DNA of 64,000 nt. It comes from Actinomycetota bacterium. Lineage in GTDB: Bacteria; Actinomycetota; Acidimicrobiia; Acidimicrobiales; Ilumatobacteraceae. The stretch is from assembly GCA_016213625.1 (NCBI GenBank), contig JACQZZ010000042.1, forward strand, positions 111,128-175,127, given 5' to 3'. Below are positions 44,346 to 58,911 of the stretch, one piece after another. Made by a program: the position numbers and the translations under genes. Under the pieces are notes generated by a model. The model saw only the letters and a list, made by a program, of their open reading frames with translations, did not search any database and was not told where the DNA came from. The first letter of the stretch is position 1; every line of letters begins with the position of its first letter.

Positions 44346-44349
<4 letters not shown>
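43075..44349 (-). CDS. Major facilitator superfamily transporter
   Basis: A 424-residue MFS protein with twelve probable helices; the loop 2-3 motif is [19 protein letters not shown], close to GxxxDRxGRR, and the second half shows [18 protein letters not shown]. Export of a small molecule is likely but the substrate is unknown. GTG 44349 overlaps the uvrA stop by 4 bp, so it is cotranslated with uvrA; this may place it under uvrA control. Confidence 0.85.
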
Positions 44350-47222
<2,873 letters not shown>

Positions 47223-47303
47223 GAGGCGAGGCTACCGATGGTGGATGCCCGGGTGGCCAGGCGCTGCGGGACACGACATGTGCGGCATGCTAGCACTCGA
47301 CGA

Positions 47304-47317
47304 CGAACACATGTTCC
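47304..47317. promoter_or_regulatory. LexA-like SOS box upstream of uvrA
   Basis: CGAACACATGTTCC matches the Gram-positive/actinobacterial SOS box CGAAC-N4-GTTCG with one deviation. It lies 82 bp from the uvrA start and 55 bp from the divergent DUF4129 operon start, so either could be the target; the distance from the uvrA -10 (70 bp) is long. Confidence 0.55.
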
Positions 47318-47371
47318 CTCGCGTCATCGCACCGTCGGGGCCGGGTGTTCGGCGTGTGCAAGAGTTCCCCC

Positions 47372-48298
47372 ATGCCCTCCCGACCCGGCCCACACTGGTC
47401 GTCGGGGTCCCGTCCGGCATGGTGGCTCGCAGGTGTCGCACTGCTGCTCACGGTGCTCGTGGCCAGCGCGGCCGGCGTGTTCCGACACTTCGAGCCGGCC
47501 GACATCGACCGCGGCGACGCCCTGCGGAGAGCGGCCATCGGCGCGGTCATCGGCGGCGTCGTCGCCTCGGGAGTGTTCCTCGGGTTGCGACGCCGGGATC
47601 GCGCTCCCGACCGCGAGACGCTGAAGGGTCTGGCGATGGTGCTGGTGTCGCTGTTCGCGATCGCGGCGGTCACCACATCGCCTCGGTCGGCACCGCAGAC
47701 CGACGACGTCACGCCGCCCGCCACGACGGTGCTGCTGCCCTCCAATCCCACCACCGACACCGGGCCTCCCGCCGACCGCCCGGCCGACGACACGACGGGT
47801 TCGTCGGAGGACGTGGGGTCGGGGCTGATGGGCGTGATCATCGGCTTCGGCCTCGCCGCCATCGTGGCCATCATGCTCACCTATCGGCGCACGCGCGACG
47901 ACCGACGCGGACGGCTCGCACCATGGGGCAGCGCACCGATGCTGCCCGAACCCGCTCCGATGGACGAGGAGGCGGCCGCACAGACCTTCGCCGACACCGC
48001 ACGGCTGCTGCTCGACGACGACGACCCTCGCCGCGCGGTCATCGCCGCGTACGCCGCGCTCCTCGATGGGCTCGCCGACGCAGGCGCTCCGCGGGCACCG
48101 TACGAGGCACCGGAGGAACACCTTCATCGTGCGCTCGATGCATTGGACATCCCGGCCGACGCATCGGCCGTCGTGACCGATCTGTTCCTGCTGGCCCGAT
48201 TCAGTGAGCACCCCGTCACCGACACCGAGCGTCGCCGAGCCGTGGCCGCGTTGCAGGCTGCCGAGCGCGCCCTCCGCGAGCGGAGCGTGCGCGCGTGA
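47372..48298 (+). CDS. Membrane protein with C-terminal DUF4129-like domain
   Basis: A 308-residue protein with hydrophobic segments at ~20-36 (WWLAGVALLLTVLVASAAGV), ~55-70, ~88-102 and ~150-168, a Pro/Thr-rich loop before the last, and a cytoplasmic C-terminal helical domain (AVIAAYAALLDGLADAG...EHLHRAL...LFLLARFSEHPV) typical of DUF4129. DUF4129 genes travel with MoxR and DUF58 genes. I use ATG 47372; a GTG 9 codons earlier is also possible. The stop overlaps the next start by 4 bp. Confidence 0.78.
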   Translation: MPSRPGPHWSSGSRPAWWLAGVALLLTVLVASAAGVFRHFEPADIDRGDALRRAAIGAVIGGVVASGVFLGLRRRDRAPDRETLKGLAMVLVSLFAIAAVTTSPRSAPQTDDVTPPATTVLLPSNPTTDTGPPADRPADDTTGSSEDVGSGLMGVIIGFGLAAIVAIMLTYRRTRDDRRGRLAPWGSAPMLPEPAPMDEEAAAQTFADTARLLLDDDDPRRAVIAAYAALLDGLADAGAPRAPYEAPEEHLHRALDALDIPADASAVVTDLFLLARFSEHPVTDTERRRAVAALQAAERALRERSVRA

Positions 48299-48768
48299 AG
48301 CCCATGCAGGTGCTCACCGGCGGCAGCGCGGTGGCACTCGCCGTCGCGCTCCTGCGACCCGACGTGGCGCACCTCGCGCTGCGCGCCGTGCTCGCGATGG
48401 CGCTCGTGCTGCTGGGCACGCACCTCGTCGTCGGGTTGGTACGGCGAGTACCGCCGAGCCCGTTCGAAGCGGCACCGCCCGACTTCGAGATCTCCTCCCC
48501 CGAACTCCCGCGCGACCTCGCCGGCCTCGCCGAGGAGCTGCGCGTGCGTGGTCGCTTCGTGTCCGAGACCGTCACGGCCCGACTCGCCCGCGAACTGCGC
48601 ATCACGCTGCAAGCCCGCCGCGGCCTTTCGAACGACCTGCTCGCCGACGAACGCGCGCTCGCCCAGTTCGTCTCGCCCATGGCGGCCGCGCTCGTGGCCT
48701 CCGAAGGAAGGGCCCTGCTGCCCCGCCGCCAACTCGATTCCGTCCTGCACGAACTGGAGCACCTGTGA
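48295..48768 (+). CDS. Small membrane protein of the MoxR operon
   Basis: A 157-residue protein, unrecognised, with two N-terminal hydrophobic segments (~8-22 and ~26-48) and a charged helical cytoplasmic domain. GTG 48295 overlaps the preceding stop by 4 bp, and its own stop overlaps the MoxR start by 4 bp, so it is a genuine operon member with an unknown structural role. Confidence 0.75.
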   Translation: MKPMQVLTGGSAVALAVALLRPDVAHLALRAVLAMALVLLGTHLVVGLVRRVPPSPFEAAPPDFEISSPELPRDLAGLAEELRVRGRFVSETVTARLARELRITLQARRGLSNDLLADERALAQFVSPMAAALVASEGRALLPRRQLDSVLHELEHL

Positions 48769-49724
48769 CCACCCTCTCCCCCGCTGCCGCCGCCGACGCC
48801 GTGAAGGCCATCGTCGACGAGGTGAGCAGAGCCGTCATTGGCAAGCGGCCGGTCCTCGAACTCATCGTGGCCGGGCTGGTGGCCGACGGCCACGTGTTGC
48901 TCGACGATGTCCCCGGCGTGGCGAAGACACTCACCGCTCGGTCCATCGCCACCGCCGCCGGCCTCAGCTACTCGCGAGTGCAGTTCACCCCCGACCTGCT
49001 GCCGGCCGACATCACGGGCGCCACCGTGCTCGACCTCGCGTCGCGTGAGCCCAGCTTCCGACCCGGGCCCATCTTCGCCTCGCTGGTGCTGGCCGACGAG
49101 ATCAACCGCGCACCCGCCAAGACCCAGGCAGCGCTGCTGGAGGCGATGCAGGAACGCCAGACCACCGCCGACGGAGTGGCCCACGCGCTGCCCACACCGT
49201 TCCTGGTGATCGCGACGCAGAACCCGATCGAGTCGGAGGGCACCTACCCGCTGCCCGAGGCACAACTCGACCGCTTCATCCTGCGCACCACCATCGGCCT
49301 CCCCGCCCGCGACGCGGAGGTGGAGATGGTGCACCGTCGTCTCGACCGCCAAGTCGACGACGTGACGCTGCAGCCGGTGATGGACGCGGCCACGTTCGTG
49401 GCGCTGCAACGATCGCTCGAGCAGGTGCAGGTGAGCGACGTGATGACCGACTACGTGGTCGACCTGGTGCGCAGCACGCGCGGCGTGCGGGACCTGTCGG
49501 TGGGTGCCAGCCCGCGCGGCACGCTCGCGGTGCTCAAGCTCAGCCGAGCCACCGCGCTGCTGGCCGGCCGCGACTTCGTCACACCCGATGACGTACGAGC
49601 CGTCGCCGTACCGGCGCTGGCCCACCGCGTGGTCCTCACGTCCGAGGCCTGGGCGCGCGGCATCGACCCGGCCGACGTGGTGGCCGTCGCGATCCGATCG
49701 GTCCCGGCACCGTCGTGGCAGTGA
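48765..49724 (+). CDS. MoxR-family AAA+ ATPase
   Basis: A 319-residue MoxR-type ATPase: Walker [17 protein letters not shown], Walker [27 protein letters not shown], sensor 1 [24 protein letters not shown] and sensor 2 [18 protein letters not shown]. MoxR proteins act as chaperones for metal insertion or complex maturation, usually with VWA/DUF58 proteins. GTG 48765 overlaps the upstream stop by 4 bp; the much longer open frame upstream is a shadow. Confidence 0.93.
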   Translation: MTTLSPAAAADAVKAIVDEVSRAVIGKRPVLELIVAGLVADGHVLLDDVPGVAKTLTARSIATAAGLSYSRVQFTPDLLPADITGATVLDLASREPSFRPGPIFASLVLADEINRAPAKTQAALLEAMQERQTTADGVAHALPTPFLVIATQNPIESEGTYPLPEAQLDRFILRTTIGLPARDAEVEMVHRRLDRQVDDVTLQPVMDAATFVALQRSLEQVQVSDVMTDYVVDLVRSTRGVRDLSVGASPRGTLAVLKLSRATALLAGRDFVTPDDVRAVAVPALAHRVVLTSEAWARGIDPADVVAVAIRSVPAPSWQ

Positions 49725-50998
49725 TCGCCCCCAGTCGCGATCCGCGCCTGCTCGGGTATGCCGGGGCGGCCGTCGTGCTGGTGGTGGTCGCACTCAGCTT
49801 CGGCAAGCCGGCGCTGGTGGCCGCCGCCGCGCCGTTCGCCACCAGCCTGGCCATCGGCCTCCGCCGCCGCGCACCCGTCGACATCGCTGCCGAGCTCACG
49901 CTCGTCCAGACGTCGATCATCGAGGGCGACTCGGTGGAGGGCGGCCTGCAGGTCACGGTGCCAGCGGGACTCCATGTCATCGCTCGTCTGGATCTGGGTG
50001 GGGTGTGGGAACCTCGATGGCCGGCACACGGCGTGGCGTGGCAGATCCGCGCCGACTCGCCGGTGGAACCGTTCGCCGTCACCGCCACCGGGTGGGGCCG
50101 GGCCTCCATCGGCAGCGTGGTGGTGGAGAGCCGCGCGCCGGGCGGCCTGCTCACCTGGGACACCACCATCGAACTGGCCGACCGGGTGCGCGTGCTGCCC
50201 CCCGCCGCACGCGTGCGCGAGTTGCTGCCGCCACCGGACTCGAGAGCGTTCCTGGGCGCCCACACCTCGCGTGCGGTGGGCGACGGATTCGACTTCGCCG
50301 AGATCCGCGGCTTCCAGCCGGGCGACCGACTGCGCGATCTCAATTGGCGAGCCACCGCACGCACCGGCGATCCGCAGGTGAACCGGCGACACCCCGAGCG
50401 CAACGGTGAAGTCGTGCTCCTCATCGACACCTTCGCCGACGGCCTGGGATCGTTGAGCATCACCCAACAGCGGGTCATCGGGCGCGCCGCACACGCCGGT
50501 TGGGCCATCGCCCAACTGCACCTGGCGACGCAGGATCGTGTGGGACTCATCACCCGCGGCCGTCTGGTGCGCACGCTCGCGCCGGGCACCGGCAACCGAG
50601 CGCGGTACGCGATGTTGGAAGCCCTGCTCGATGTGGGGACGGCGGTGCAGCACGGGCAGGCCGACCGCGTCGACCTCACTCGGCTGCGGGTGTCGCCGGC
50701 CGCGCTGGTCATCGCGCTCACACCGCTCACGCGCACTGATCTGGTCGACGATCTGCACCATCTACGTCACACCGGGCGCTCGGTGGTGGCCGTCGTGGTC
50801 GAGACCCTCGATCTGCTCCCCACTCCGGTCGACCAGGCCGATGCCACCGCTCGGCGGATGGTGGCCCACGAGTGGCGGCTCCAACGCGAGGCGCTCGCCG
50901 ACGAAGGGTTCCCCGTCACCACGTGGTCGGCCGACACCTCGCTGGCCAGCGCCGTCGCCGCGCTGCGCCGCTCCCAGCACGCTCGGATGCGCCGATGA
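49721..50998 (+). CDS. DUF58 (VWA-like) membrane protein
   Basis: A 425-residue protein with two N-terminal helices and a DUF58 domain whose hallmark is FDFAEIRGFQPGDRLRDLNWRATARTGDPQVN (~190-220), followed by VVLLIDTFADG, a VWA-like strand with a possible MIDAS Asp. It is the regular partner of MoxR ATPases. GTG 49721 makes the same 4-bp overlap as the other junctions; GTG 49715 is an alternative. Confidence 0.87.
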   Translation: MIAPSRDPRLLGYAGAAVVLVVVALSFGKPALVAAAAPFATSLAIGLRRRAPVDIAAELTLVQTSIIEGDSVEGGLQVTVPAGLHVIARLDLGGVWEPRWPAHGVAWQIRADSPVEPFAVTATGWGRASIGSVVVESRAPGGLLTWDTTIELADRVRVLPPAARVRELLPPPDSRAFLGAHTSRAVGDGFDFAEIRGFQPGDRLRDLNWRATARTGDPQVNRRHPERNGEVVLLIDTFADGLGSLSITQQRVIGRAAHAGWAIAQLHLATQDRVGLITRGRLVRTLAPGTGNRARYAMLEALLDVGTAVQHGQADRVDLTRLRVSPAALVIALTPLTRTDLVDDLHHLRHTGRSVVAVVVETLDLLPTPVDQADATARRMVAHEWRLQREALADEGFPVTTWSADTSLASAVAALRRSQHARMRR

Positions 50999-51504
50999 CC
51001 CGCCGAGCCGTCATCGTCGTGCACGCCGCCCTCGCCGCATCGATCTCGCTGGTCACCGGCTGGGTGGGTTCGGGCGTCGTGTTGTGCCTGATCGCACCGA
51101 TGCTGCTCGTACGCTTCGTGTGGCTGGACCGCGAGACCACGATGTTCGGGGCAATGACCTTCACGGCGGTGCTGGCGATGATGGGGTTGTCCGAACGAGG
51201 GACCTCCGGCGCCGTCACCGTGGCACTCGGGGGGTTCATCGCTGCCGAGGTGGCCGCGCGGGGCGCTCGCGTCCGGCGATCCTCCCCACTCCCCCGGCTG
51301 CGGGGCGATCTGTTGCCCACGGTGGGTGTCGGTGCAGCGGCGACCGCAGTGACCGTCGCGGCCGCGGCACTCACTCGCTGGCGACCACCCGCCGCGCTGG
51401 CCGTGGCGGGCCTCGCACTGCTGGTCACAGCCATATTCGTGGTGATCCTGAGCCGCCCCGACCGGGACGTCTCCGACCCGGACTCCCCACACCTGCAACC
51501 GTGA
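50995..51504 (+). CDS. Membrane protein, last gene of the MoxR operon
   Basis: A 169-residue hydrophobic protein with about six short membrane segments (AVIVVHAALAASISLVTGWV ... MFGAMTFTAVLAMMGL ... VTVALGGFIAAEVAA ... LAVAGLALLVTAIFVVILS). Unrecognised. ATG 50995 overlaps the DUF58 stop by 4 bp. The transglutaminase gene common in such operons is not present. Confidence 0.72.
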   Translation: MTRRAVIVVHAALAASISLVTGWVGSGVVLCLIAPMLLVRFVWLDRETTMFGAMTFTAVLAMMGLSERGTSGAVTVALGGFIAAEVAARGARVRRSSPLPRLRGDLLPTVGVGAAATAVTVAAAALTRWRPPAALAVAGLALLVTAIFVVILSRPDRDVSDPDSPHLQP

Positions 51505-51558
51505 ACGAACCTTCATGGGTTGTTCAAGTTGCACCGTTGTGATGCCGATATCAGAGGC

Positions 51559-53199
51559 ATGACATCCGGATCCAGCAACGACACGAATTTCTCGCGTACG
51601 TCGCTCGGCGTCCTCGAACACCTTTCCGCCACCTCCGGTCTTCCCACCTGGGTGCTCACACGTGCGCAGGGTGGCGTCAGCCAGGCCCTTGCCGTGGTGG
51701 ACCCGAGCGGCGTGCTCCGCGTGCATCAGGCAGTCTCGAAGGACGTGGGCGAGAGCGCCGACAGCCGACTCGAAGTCCCCGTGCTCCTGCCCGATGGCGA
51801 GATGTTCGGTGAGCTCGTCGGCTTCGGTGGCACACCTCCCGCGTATTCGTGGTTCGAAGCCCTGCGCACGCAGGCGGCTGCATTCGGTACCGTCCTCGGC
51901 GCGCTCGCCCACGCAGAGCGCTCCCTCGCCGTGGAACGGCGCGCCGCCGACCGGCGCGCACCCGAGGTCTACGAAGGTGCGGCCGATCCGCTCACCGGGA
52001 TGGCCACCCGTCAGGGCTGGGAACACCGCATGCGCCACGACGAGCACTTCTGCGCAGAGTTCGGCGAGAACGCCGCGATCTTCGTGATCGAGCTCGACGA
52101 GCTGAAGCGCAGCAACGAGATGCACGGCCACTCCGCCGGCGACGAGCAGATCCGCACCGCGGGCACCATCGTGCGCGAGGTGTTGGGCGACCACCACTAC
52201 GGTGCCCGCCTCACCGGCGATCGCCTGGGCGTGATGCTCGTGGGCATTCCCGACGCCGAGATCGCCGAGATGGAGCGCCTGCTCCGTCAGGGTTTCGGCG
52301 CCTCCGACATCTCCGTCGCCATCGGCGCCGGCGTGCGCCACCCCGAGCGTGGCCTCGAGGGTGCATTGCTGGAGGCCGAGGCGCAGCTCGAGCACACGCA
52401 CAGCACCCGCCACGCCCCCACCCCCGACGCCACCGAGGCGGCCGCTGTGCTGGAGGCCATCGAGCTCGGAGCGATCAAGGCGTACTTCCAGCCCATCGTG
52501 GAGCTGAAGACCGGCGCGGTCGTCGCCATCGAGGCGCTCGCCCGCTGGCAGGACCGCGACGGCGTCCGTGAGCCGGATCAGTTCCTGCGCATCGTGCAGC
52601 AGGCCGGGCTGCTCGGTGCGCTGTTCGATCGCATCCTCGACGACGGTCTGGAGCATCTGGCAGAGTTCCGCCACATCGTGCCGAACCTGCAGTTGGCCGT
52701 GAACTTCGAGTTCGACAGCAAGATGGACAACACGTTCCACCACTCGGTGTCCACGTTGCTGGCCAAGCACCGCATCCCGCCGGAAGCGCTCTCGATCGAA
52801 CTGAGCGAGCGGCAGACCTTCGAGCTGCCGGCCACCGTGCGCAACGAACTCATCGCCGTCGCCGACATGGGCGTGCATCTCGTGCTCGACGACTTCGGGA
52901 CGGGCTTCGCCTCACTGGAGACACTCACGTCACTGCCCATCAACGGCGTGAAGCTGGACCGTCGGTTCACCGGCCAGGTCGTGAACGGCGATCGCGAGCC
53001 CGTGGTGGTGAAGGCGATGATCGCCATGGCCGCCGAAGCAGGACTGAACGTGATCGCCGAAGGCATCGAGACGCAACTGCAGTGCGACCGTCTGGTGCGC
53101 ATGGGCTGCCGTCTGGGCCAGGGCTACCTGTTCGCCCTGCCGCAGCCGGCCGACAGCCTGAGCGTGGTGCTCAGCGCCCCCCTCGTCAGCACCTTCTGA
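51559..53199 (+). CDS. GAF-like/degenerate GGDEF/EAL protein (c-di-GMP phosphodiesterase)
   Basis: A 546-residue cytoplasmic protein. Residues ~15-125 look like a sensory (GAF-like) domain. Residues ~140-285 form a GGDEF-like domain whose signature is RLTGDRLGVML (TGDRL at 219-223), so cyclase activity is lost. Residues ~295-540 form an EAL domain with all catalytic elements: IEALARW, the Asn in VNFEF, ELSERQ, LDDFGTGFASLE, VKLDRRF and AEGIET. It should hydrolyse c-di-GMP, with the degenerate domain perhaps sensing GTP. No membrane segment. It converges on the glycosidase-like gene. Confidence 0.87.
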   Translation: MTSGSSNDTNFSRTSLGVLEHLSATSGLPTWVLTRAQGGVSQALAVVDPSGVLRVHQAVSKDVGESADSRLEVPVLLPDGEMFGELVGFGGTPPAYSWFEALRTQAAAFGTVLGALAHAERSLAVERRAADRRAPEVYEGAADPLTGMATRQGWEHRMRHDEHFCAEFGENAAIFVIELDELKRSNEMHGHSAGDEQIRTAGTIVREVLGDHHYGARLTGDRLGVMLVGIPDAEIAEMERLLRQGFGASDISVAIGAGVRHPERGLEGALLEAEAQLEHTHSTRHAPTPDATEAAAVLEAIELGAIKAYFQPIVELKTGAVVAIEALARWQDRDGVREPDQFLRIVQQAGLLGALFDRILDDGLEHLAEFRHIVPNLQLAVNFEFDSKMDNTFHHSVSTLLAKHRIPPEALSIELSERQTFELPATVRNELIAVADMGVHLVLDDFGTGFASLETLTSLPINGVKLDRRFTGQVVNGDREPVVVKAMIAMAAEAGLNVIAEGIETQLQCDRLVRMGCRLGQGYLFALPQPADSLSVVLSAPLVSTF

Positions 53200-53214
53200 C
53201 CCTGACGAGCGAAC

Positions 53215-55058
53215 TCAGGTCCTGTTGCTGGGGACGGTGACGTACTTGGTGAGGTCGCCCTCGCGGGCCGATGCACCGGGCGGGGCGATCACCCAGAACG
53301 ACCAGTCGCGTGGAGCGAGTGAGGCCGTGAGGGCACTCGCCGAGCCGCTGCTGCCGGTGCGCCAGTCGAGGACGTCGGCCACATCGTCGATGACGTACGA
53401 GTCGGTGATGTTCACCCCCGGCATCGACGCGTTGACGGCGAGCACGTAGGTCCACCGGCCCCGATCCGTCGTGGCGGTGGCAGTGGCCCACGCGAGCCGC
53501 TCGCCGCGGGCTGGCGCACCGAACAGGCAGTCGTCGACGAGTGCCACGGGCGCATCGACGTGGCGGAGACGACCGTCGCCGTCGCACGTGCGGAGCACCA
53601 CCTCGGCGTCGGTGTGGCCGATGCGATCGCCGATGCCCACCACGCCGGCCGAGAGCGCCGACAGCAGCGCCTCGAACTCGGCGTGCGGGTCGCCATCGAT
53701 GGGGTCGGCGTCCGGTTCTGGCACCTGCGAGAAGAACACGTCCTTGAACGCCGGCAGCCCCAGCGCCCCGGCGAGCCGATTGACGGTGAGGTACCAGATC
53801 CAGAGCTGCGCCGGGTCGGCGGCGAAGCGATAGTCGTCGCTGGTGCGCACTGCCACCACGCCGGGGAGCGAGGCGGCCAGCACGAGATCGGCCGGGGTGG
53901 CCATGCACCACATCAGCCCGACGCCGGTGTCGTGGGCGTGCTGGTCGAGCGCACGCTGCCACTGCTGCGCACGGCCCGCCACCGCCCGCAACGCGCGCAC
54001 GCCGAACCAGTACATGAGCATCCAGTCCTGCTCGATGCAGCACACGCCCCAGCGCACGGCATCGTCGAACCAGCGACGGAAGAACGCTGGATCGACCGGG
54101 AACGCGGCGAGGTCGTCGACGAACCACTCGCCCTCGGCGAGGTACGTGGACGCCGGGCCGATGTGCCGCGAGTGCACCACGAGCGGCGGATGCCCGACGC
54201 CGGCCGACCACGCCTCGATCGGATCGGCAGGTGCACCCGCCGACGGGAACGCGTCGGGCCGGGGCTCCCAGCGCATCATGCCGGTGGGCGGCACTTCCTC
54301 CGGGTAGCCGATCTCGGCGATGGGCCGCAGCACCTCGTGCGGATAACACCACGAATCGAGCTCCACCGCGTGCACCGGCACCCCTGTGCCGCGCAGCTGG
54401 GTGACGGCGTGGGCCACCGATTCGCCGATGGTGAGACCGGGCTCGGTGCGATACCAGTAGGCCGCGCCGTTGTCGGTCCAGTACGACAGATGCGAGGTGA
54501 CCGGGTTGCGGTCGCGGCTGCGCATCGCGAGCGGAGTGCCGCCACCGAGGTCGGCCGACCACTGCTCGAACACCTCGGCCGCCGAGGCGCCCTCGTACAC
54601 ACCGAGCACGGTGGAGAAGCCGGCGGCCACCTCCTGCAGGTCGCCGTGCCATCCCCACCGCAACGCACCCGCGTGCACCGCGATGATCTGTTCGTGGGGG
54701 TTCGAGATCGGAGCGACGAGCGCGGTGCGATCGCCCGCCCGCACCACCAGCACGCCCACCGCCGACGGAGAGTGCAGGTTGTGGGCCGGATGGAAGTCGA
54801 AGTCGAGCGACGGACCCGCCACCACCGGCAGGGCGAACTGGGTGAACGCGAAGCCCAGGTACTCGGGCGCACCATCGGAGTGCACGACGAGACCCGCCCA
54901 GGCACTTGGCGCGGCGAACCGACCCGTGGCCAGACGGTCGCCGTCGCCCAGCGAACGCGCCGCCGTCAGCACCACGTGCACACCGTTCGGTGCGGGACGC
55001 ACGTCGAGCTCGACGCCGTCGGGCACATGGCCCGGTTGGACGGCGACGAGCGACGGGC

Positions 55059-55062
<4 letters not shown>
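53215..55062 (-). CDS. Putative glycosidase-like protein (GH31/GH36-like)
   Basis: A 615-residue protein with an N-terminal beta-rich part (~1-190) and a probable TIM barrel starting at [14 protein letters not shown]. Candidate catalytic or binding segments are [32 protein letters not shown] and [18 protein letters not shown]. The overall plan resembles alpha-galactosidase/raffinose-synthase-like glycosidases, but I cannot fix the family. No signal peptide. GTG 55062 overlaps the uvrB stop by 4 bp, an odd partnership. Confidence 0.65.
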
Positions 55063-57095
<2,033 letters not shown>

Positions 57096-57096
57096 C

Positions 57097-57110
57097 CGAA
57101 CGCATGTTCG
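57097..57110. promoter_or_regulatory. LexA SOS box of uvrB
   Basis: CGAACGCATGTTCG has perfect 5-bp arms around 4 bp, the actinobacterial/Bacillus SOS box. It lies 2 bp upstream of the uvrB ATG and 9 bp before the -10 of the divergent GNAT gene, so LexA binding could block both. Confidence 0.75.
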
Positions 57111-57130
57111 TCATCCGGTACGATGTCGCG

Positions 57131-58156
57131 ATGTTGTTCTCCACTCCCCGACTCACCGTGCGCTGCATGCGCGCGGCCGACGCCGCTGTTGTGGCCGCGT
57201 ATCGCAACGACCCGGTGATCAACCACTTCCAGGACTGGGACCTTCCCTACTCGGAGGCCACATTCCTCGAACGGCTCGCCGCCAACCCCGAGTTCGACAC
57301 CATCCCGGAGGGCCGGTGGGTGAACCTCGCGCTCGAGCTCGACGAACCGGGCGGACCCGTGCTGGTGGGCGATCTCGCGTGCCACCTGCACGATGGCGGC
57401 CACGTCGCCGAACTCGGCTACACGCTGCGCGGCCAGTACCAGGGAAAGGGATTCGCGTCCGAGGCGGCCGGGGCGCTGGTCGACCATCTCCTGGCCACCA
57501 CCGACGTGCATCGGTTCGAAGCCAGTCTCGACGAGGAGAACGTGGCATCGATGCGGGTGCTCGAGGCCATCGGCATGACCTTCGAGTCGTTCTCCCGCCA
57601 GAGCTACCCGATCCGCGGAAGCTGGGAGGACGACACGCGGTACGCGATGCTGCGCGACGACCGGGCCGCCTGGTTGGCCCGACCCGACACTCCTCCGTCC
57701 GACGTGCAGTTGGCGGAGATCACCCCCGACGACGCGTACCTGTGGGGTCGGTTGCGCACCCACCACTCCCAAGAACGTTTCGTGTCGCCGATGGCGCTGT
57801 CGTTCCGCGATGCGCTCTTCCCGGAGGTCATCGATGGCGCACCCGTGGTGCCGTGGCTGCGCGGTGTCGTGGCCGACGGCGAGCGCGTCGCCTTCGTGAT
57901 GCTCGCCGAGGTCACCGAGCACCACCCCGAGCCGTACCTGTGGCGCCTGCTGGTCGACCGGATGCACCAACGCCGCGGCATCGGCACCACGGTGGTGCAT
58001 CAGCTCTGCCAACAACTCGCCGACCAGGGGCACCGCACGCTCACCACCAGTTGGGGCGAAGGAACTGGGTCGCCGCGCCGGTTCTACGAGCGGCTGGGGT
58101 TCGTGCCCACGGGTCGCATCGTGGAGGGCGAGACCGAGGCCCGGCTCAGATGGTAG
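57131..58156 (+). CDS. Tandem GNAT acetyltransferase
   Basis: A 341-residue protein with two GNAT domains. The first (~1-165) is RimJ-like (LFSTPRLTVRCMRAADA ... YTLRGQYQGKGFASEAAGALVDHLL ... DEENVASMRVLEAIGM). The second (~185-341) has RMHQRRGIGTTVVHQLCQQL and RRFYERLGFVPTG. Both have the acetyl-CoA pyrophosphate loop. Substrates unknown. ATG 57131 follows TACGAT (57119-57124) by 6 nt, favouring it over a start 9 codons upstream. The shared upstream LexA box could make it SOS-responsive. It overlaps convergent coaE by 11 bp. Confidence 0.85.
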   Translation: MLFSTPRLTVRCMRAADAAVVAAYRNDPVINHFQDWDLPYSEATFLERLAANPEFDTIPEGRWVNLALELDEPGGPVLVGDLACHLHDGGHVAELGYTLRGQYQGKGFASEAAGALVDHLLATTDVHRFEASLDEENVASMRVLEAIGMTFESFSRQSYPIRGSWEDDTRYAMLRDDRAAWLARPDTPPSDVQLAEITPDDAYLWGRLRTHHSQERFVSPMALSFRDALFPEVIDGAPVVPWLRGVVADGERVAFVMLAEVTEHHPEPYLWRLLVDRMHQRRGIGTTVVHQLCQQLADQGHRTLTTSWGEGTGSPRRFYERLGFVPTGRIVEGETEARLRW

Positions 58157-58820
58157 CCGTGTCCGGGCTCGCCGTGTCGGGGCTGGATGGCTTCGGGCGG
58201 CCCGCGAACTCGTAGTCGGGCGGCAGCTGCGGCAGGGTGTGCAACCACGCCCACAACGCGTCCATCTGCGGCTCGAGCGCCGCCAGGTCGCCGCTGTTGT
58301 CGACCACGAACGACGCCATCGCCCGACGCTGTTCGCGCGTCGCCTGCTTGGCGATGCGCGCCCGAGCATCGGCCTCGTCGAAACCGCGATGACGCACGAG
58401 CCGCTCGACCTGCGTCTCCTCGGGCACGTCGACCACGATGGCGCCCTGCAGCCCCTCGCGAGGGTTCTCCGCCAGCAGCGGGATGTCCATCACCACCACG
58501 CGGTCGGTGGCCACCTCGGCCATCACCCGCCGGTTCATCTCGGCGGCCACGGCCGGATGCACGATGGCATTGAGGTCCTTCAACGCGTCGGCATCGGTGA
58601 ACACGATGCCCGCCACCGCCGCCCGATCCAGCGTCCCGTCGGCGGCGATCACCTGGGGGCCGAATCGCTCCGCCATCTGTTGCAGCACCGGGGAACCGGG
58701 CTGTTGCACGTCGCGCACGATGGCATCGGCGTCGACGATCACCGCCCCGCGTGCGGCGAGCGCCGCACTCACCGTCGACTTTCCCGAACCGATACCGCCG
58801 GTCAGCCCCACCAGGATCAT
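58146..58820 (-). CDS. coaE: Dephospho-CoA kinase
   Basis: A 224-residue kinase of the last CoA step: P-loop VGLTGGIGSGKSTVSAALAA, VDADAIVRDV (nucleotide/CoA contact), HPAVAAEMNRRV, DIPLLAEN and VDVPEETQVERLVRHRG. Length is near the usual ~200. ATG 58820 follows TACGGT (58832-58827) by 6 nt, a leaderless start. Confidence 0.95.
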   Translation of the reverse strand: MILVGLTGGIGSGKSTVSAALAARGAVIVDADAIVRDVQQPGSPVLQQMAERFGPQVIAADGTLDRAAVAGIVFTDADALKDLNAIVHPAVAAEMNRRVMAEVATDRVVVMDIPLLAENPREGLQGAIVVDVPEETQVERLVRHRGFDEADARARIAKQATREQRRAMASFVVDNSGDLAALEPQMDALWAWLHTLPQLPPDYEFAGRPKPSSPDTASPDTATI

Positions 58821-58911
58821 GACGCCACCGTATCCGGCCCCTCGCCGGTGAACCGAGTGGCACGGTGAGCGGTCACGATCCGCCCGACCGCCGCGTCAGT
58901 AGCATCACCAC
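58821..58911. promoter_or_regulatory. Divergent leaderless promoters of coaE and the histidine kinase
   Basis: Minus-strand TACGGT (58832-58827) lies 6 nt before coaE ATG 58820; plus-strand TAGCAT (58900-58905) lies 6 nt before the kinase GTG 58912. Between them are ~67 bp without other clear motifs. Confidence 0.5.
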
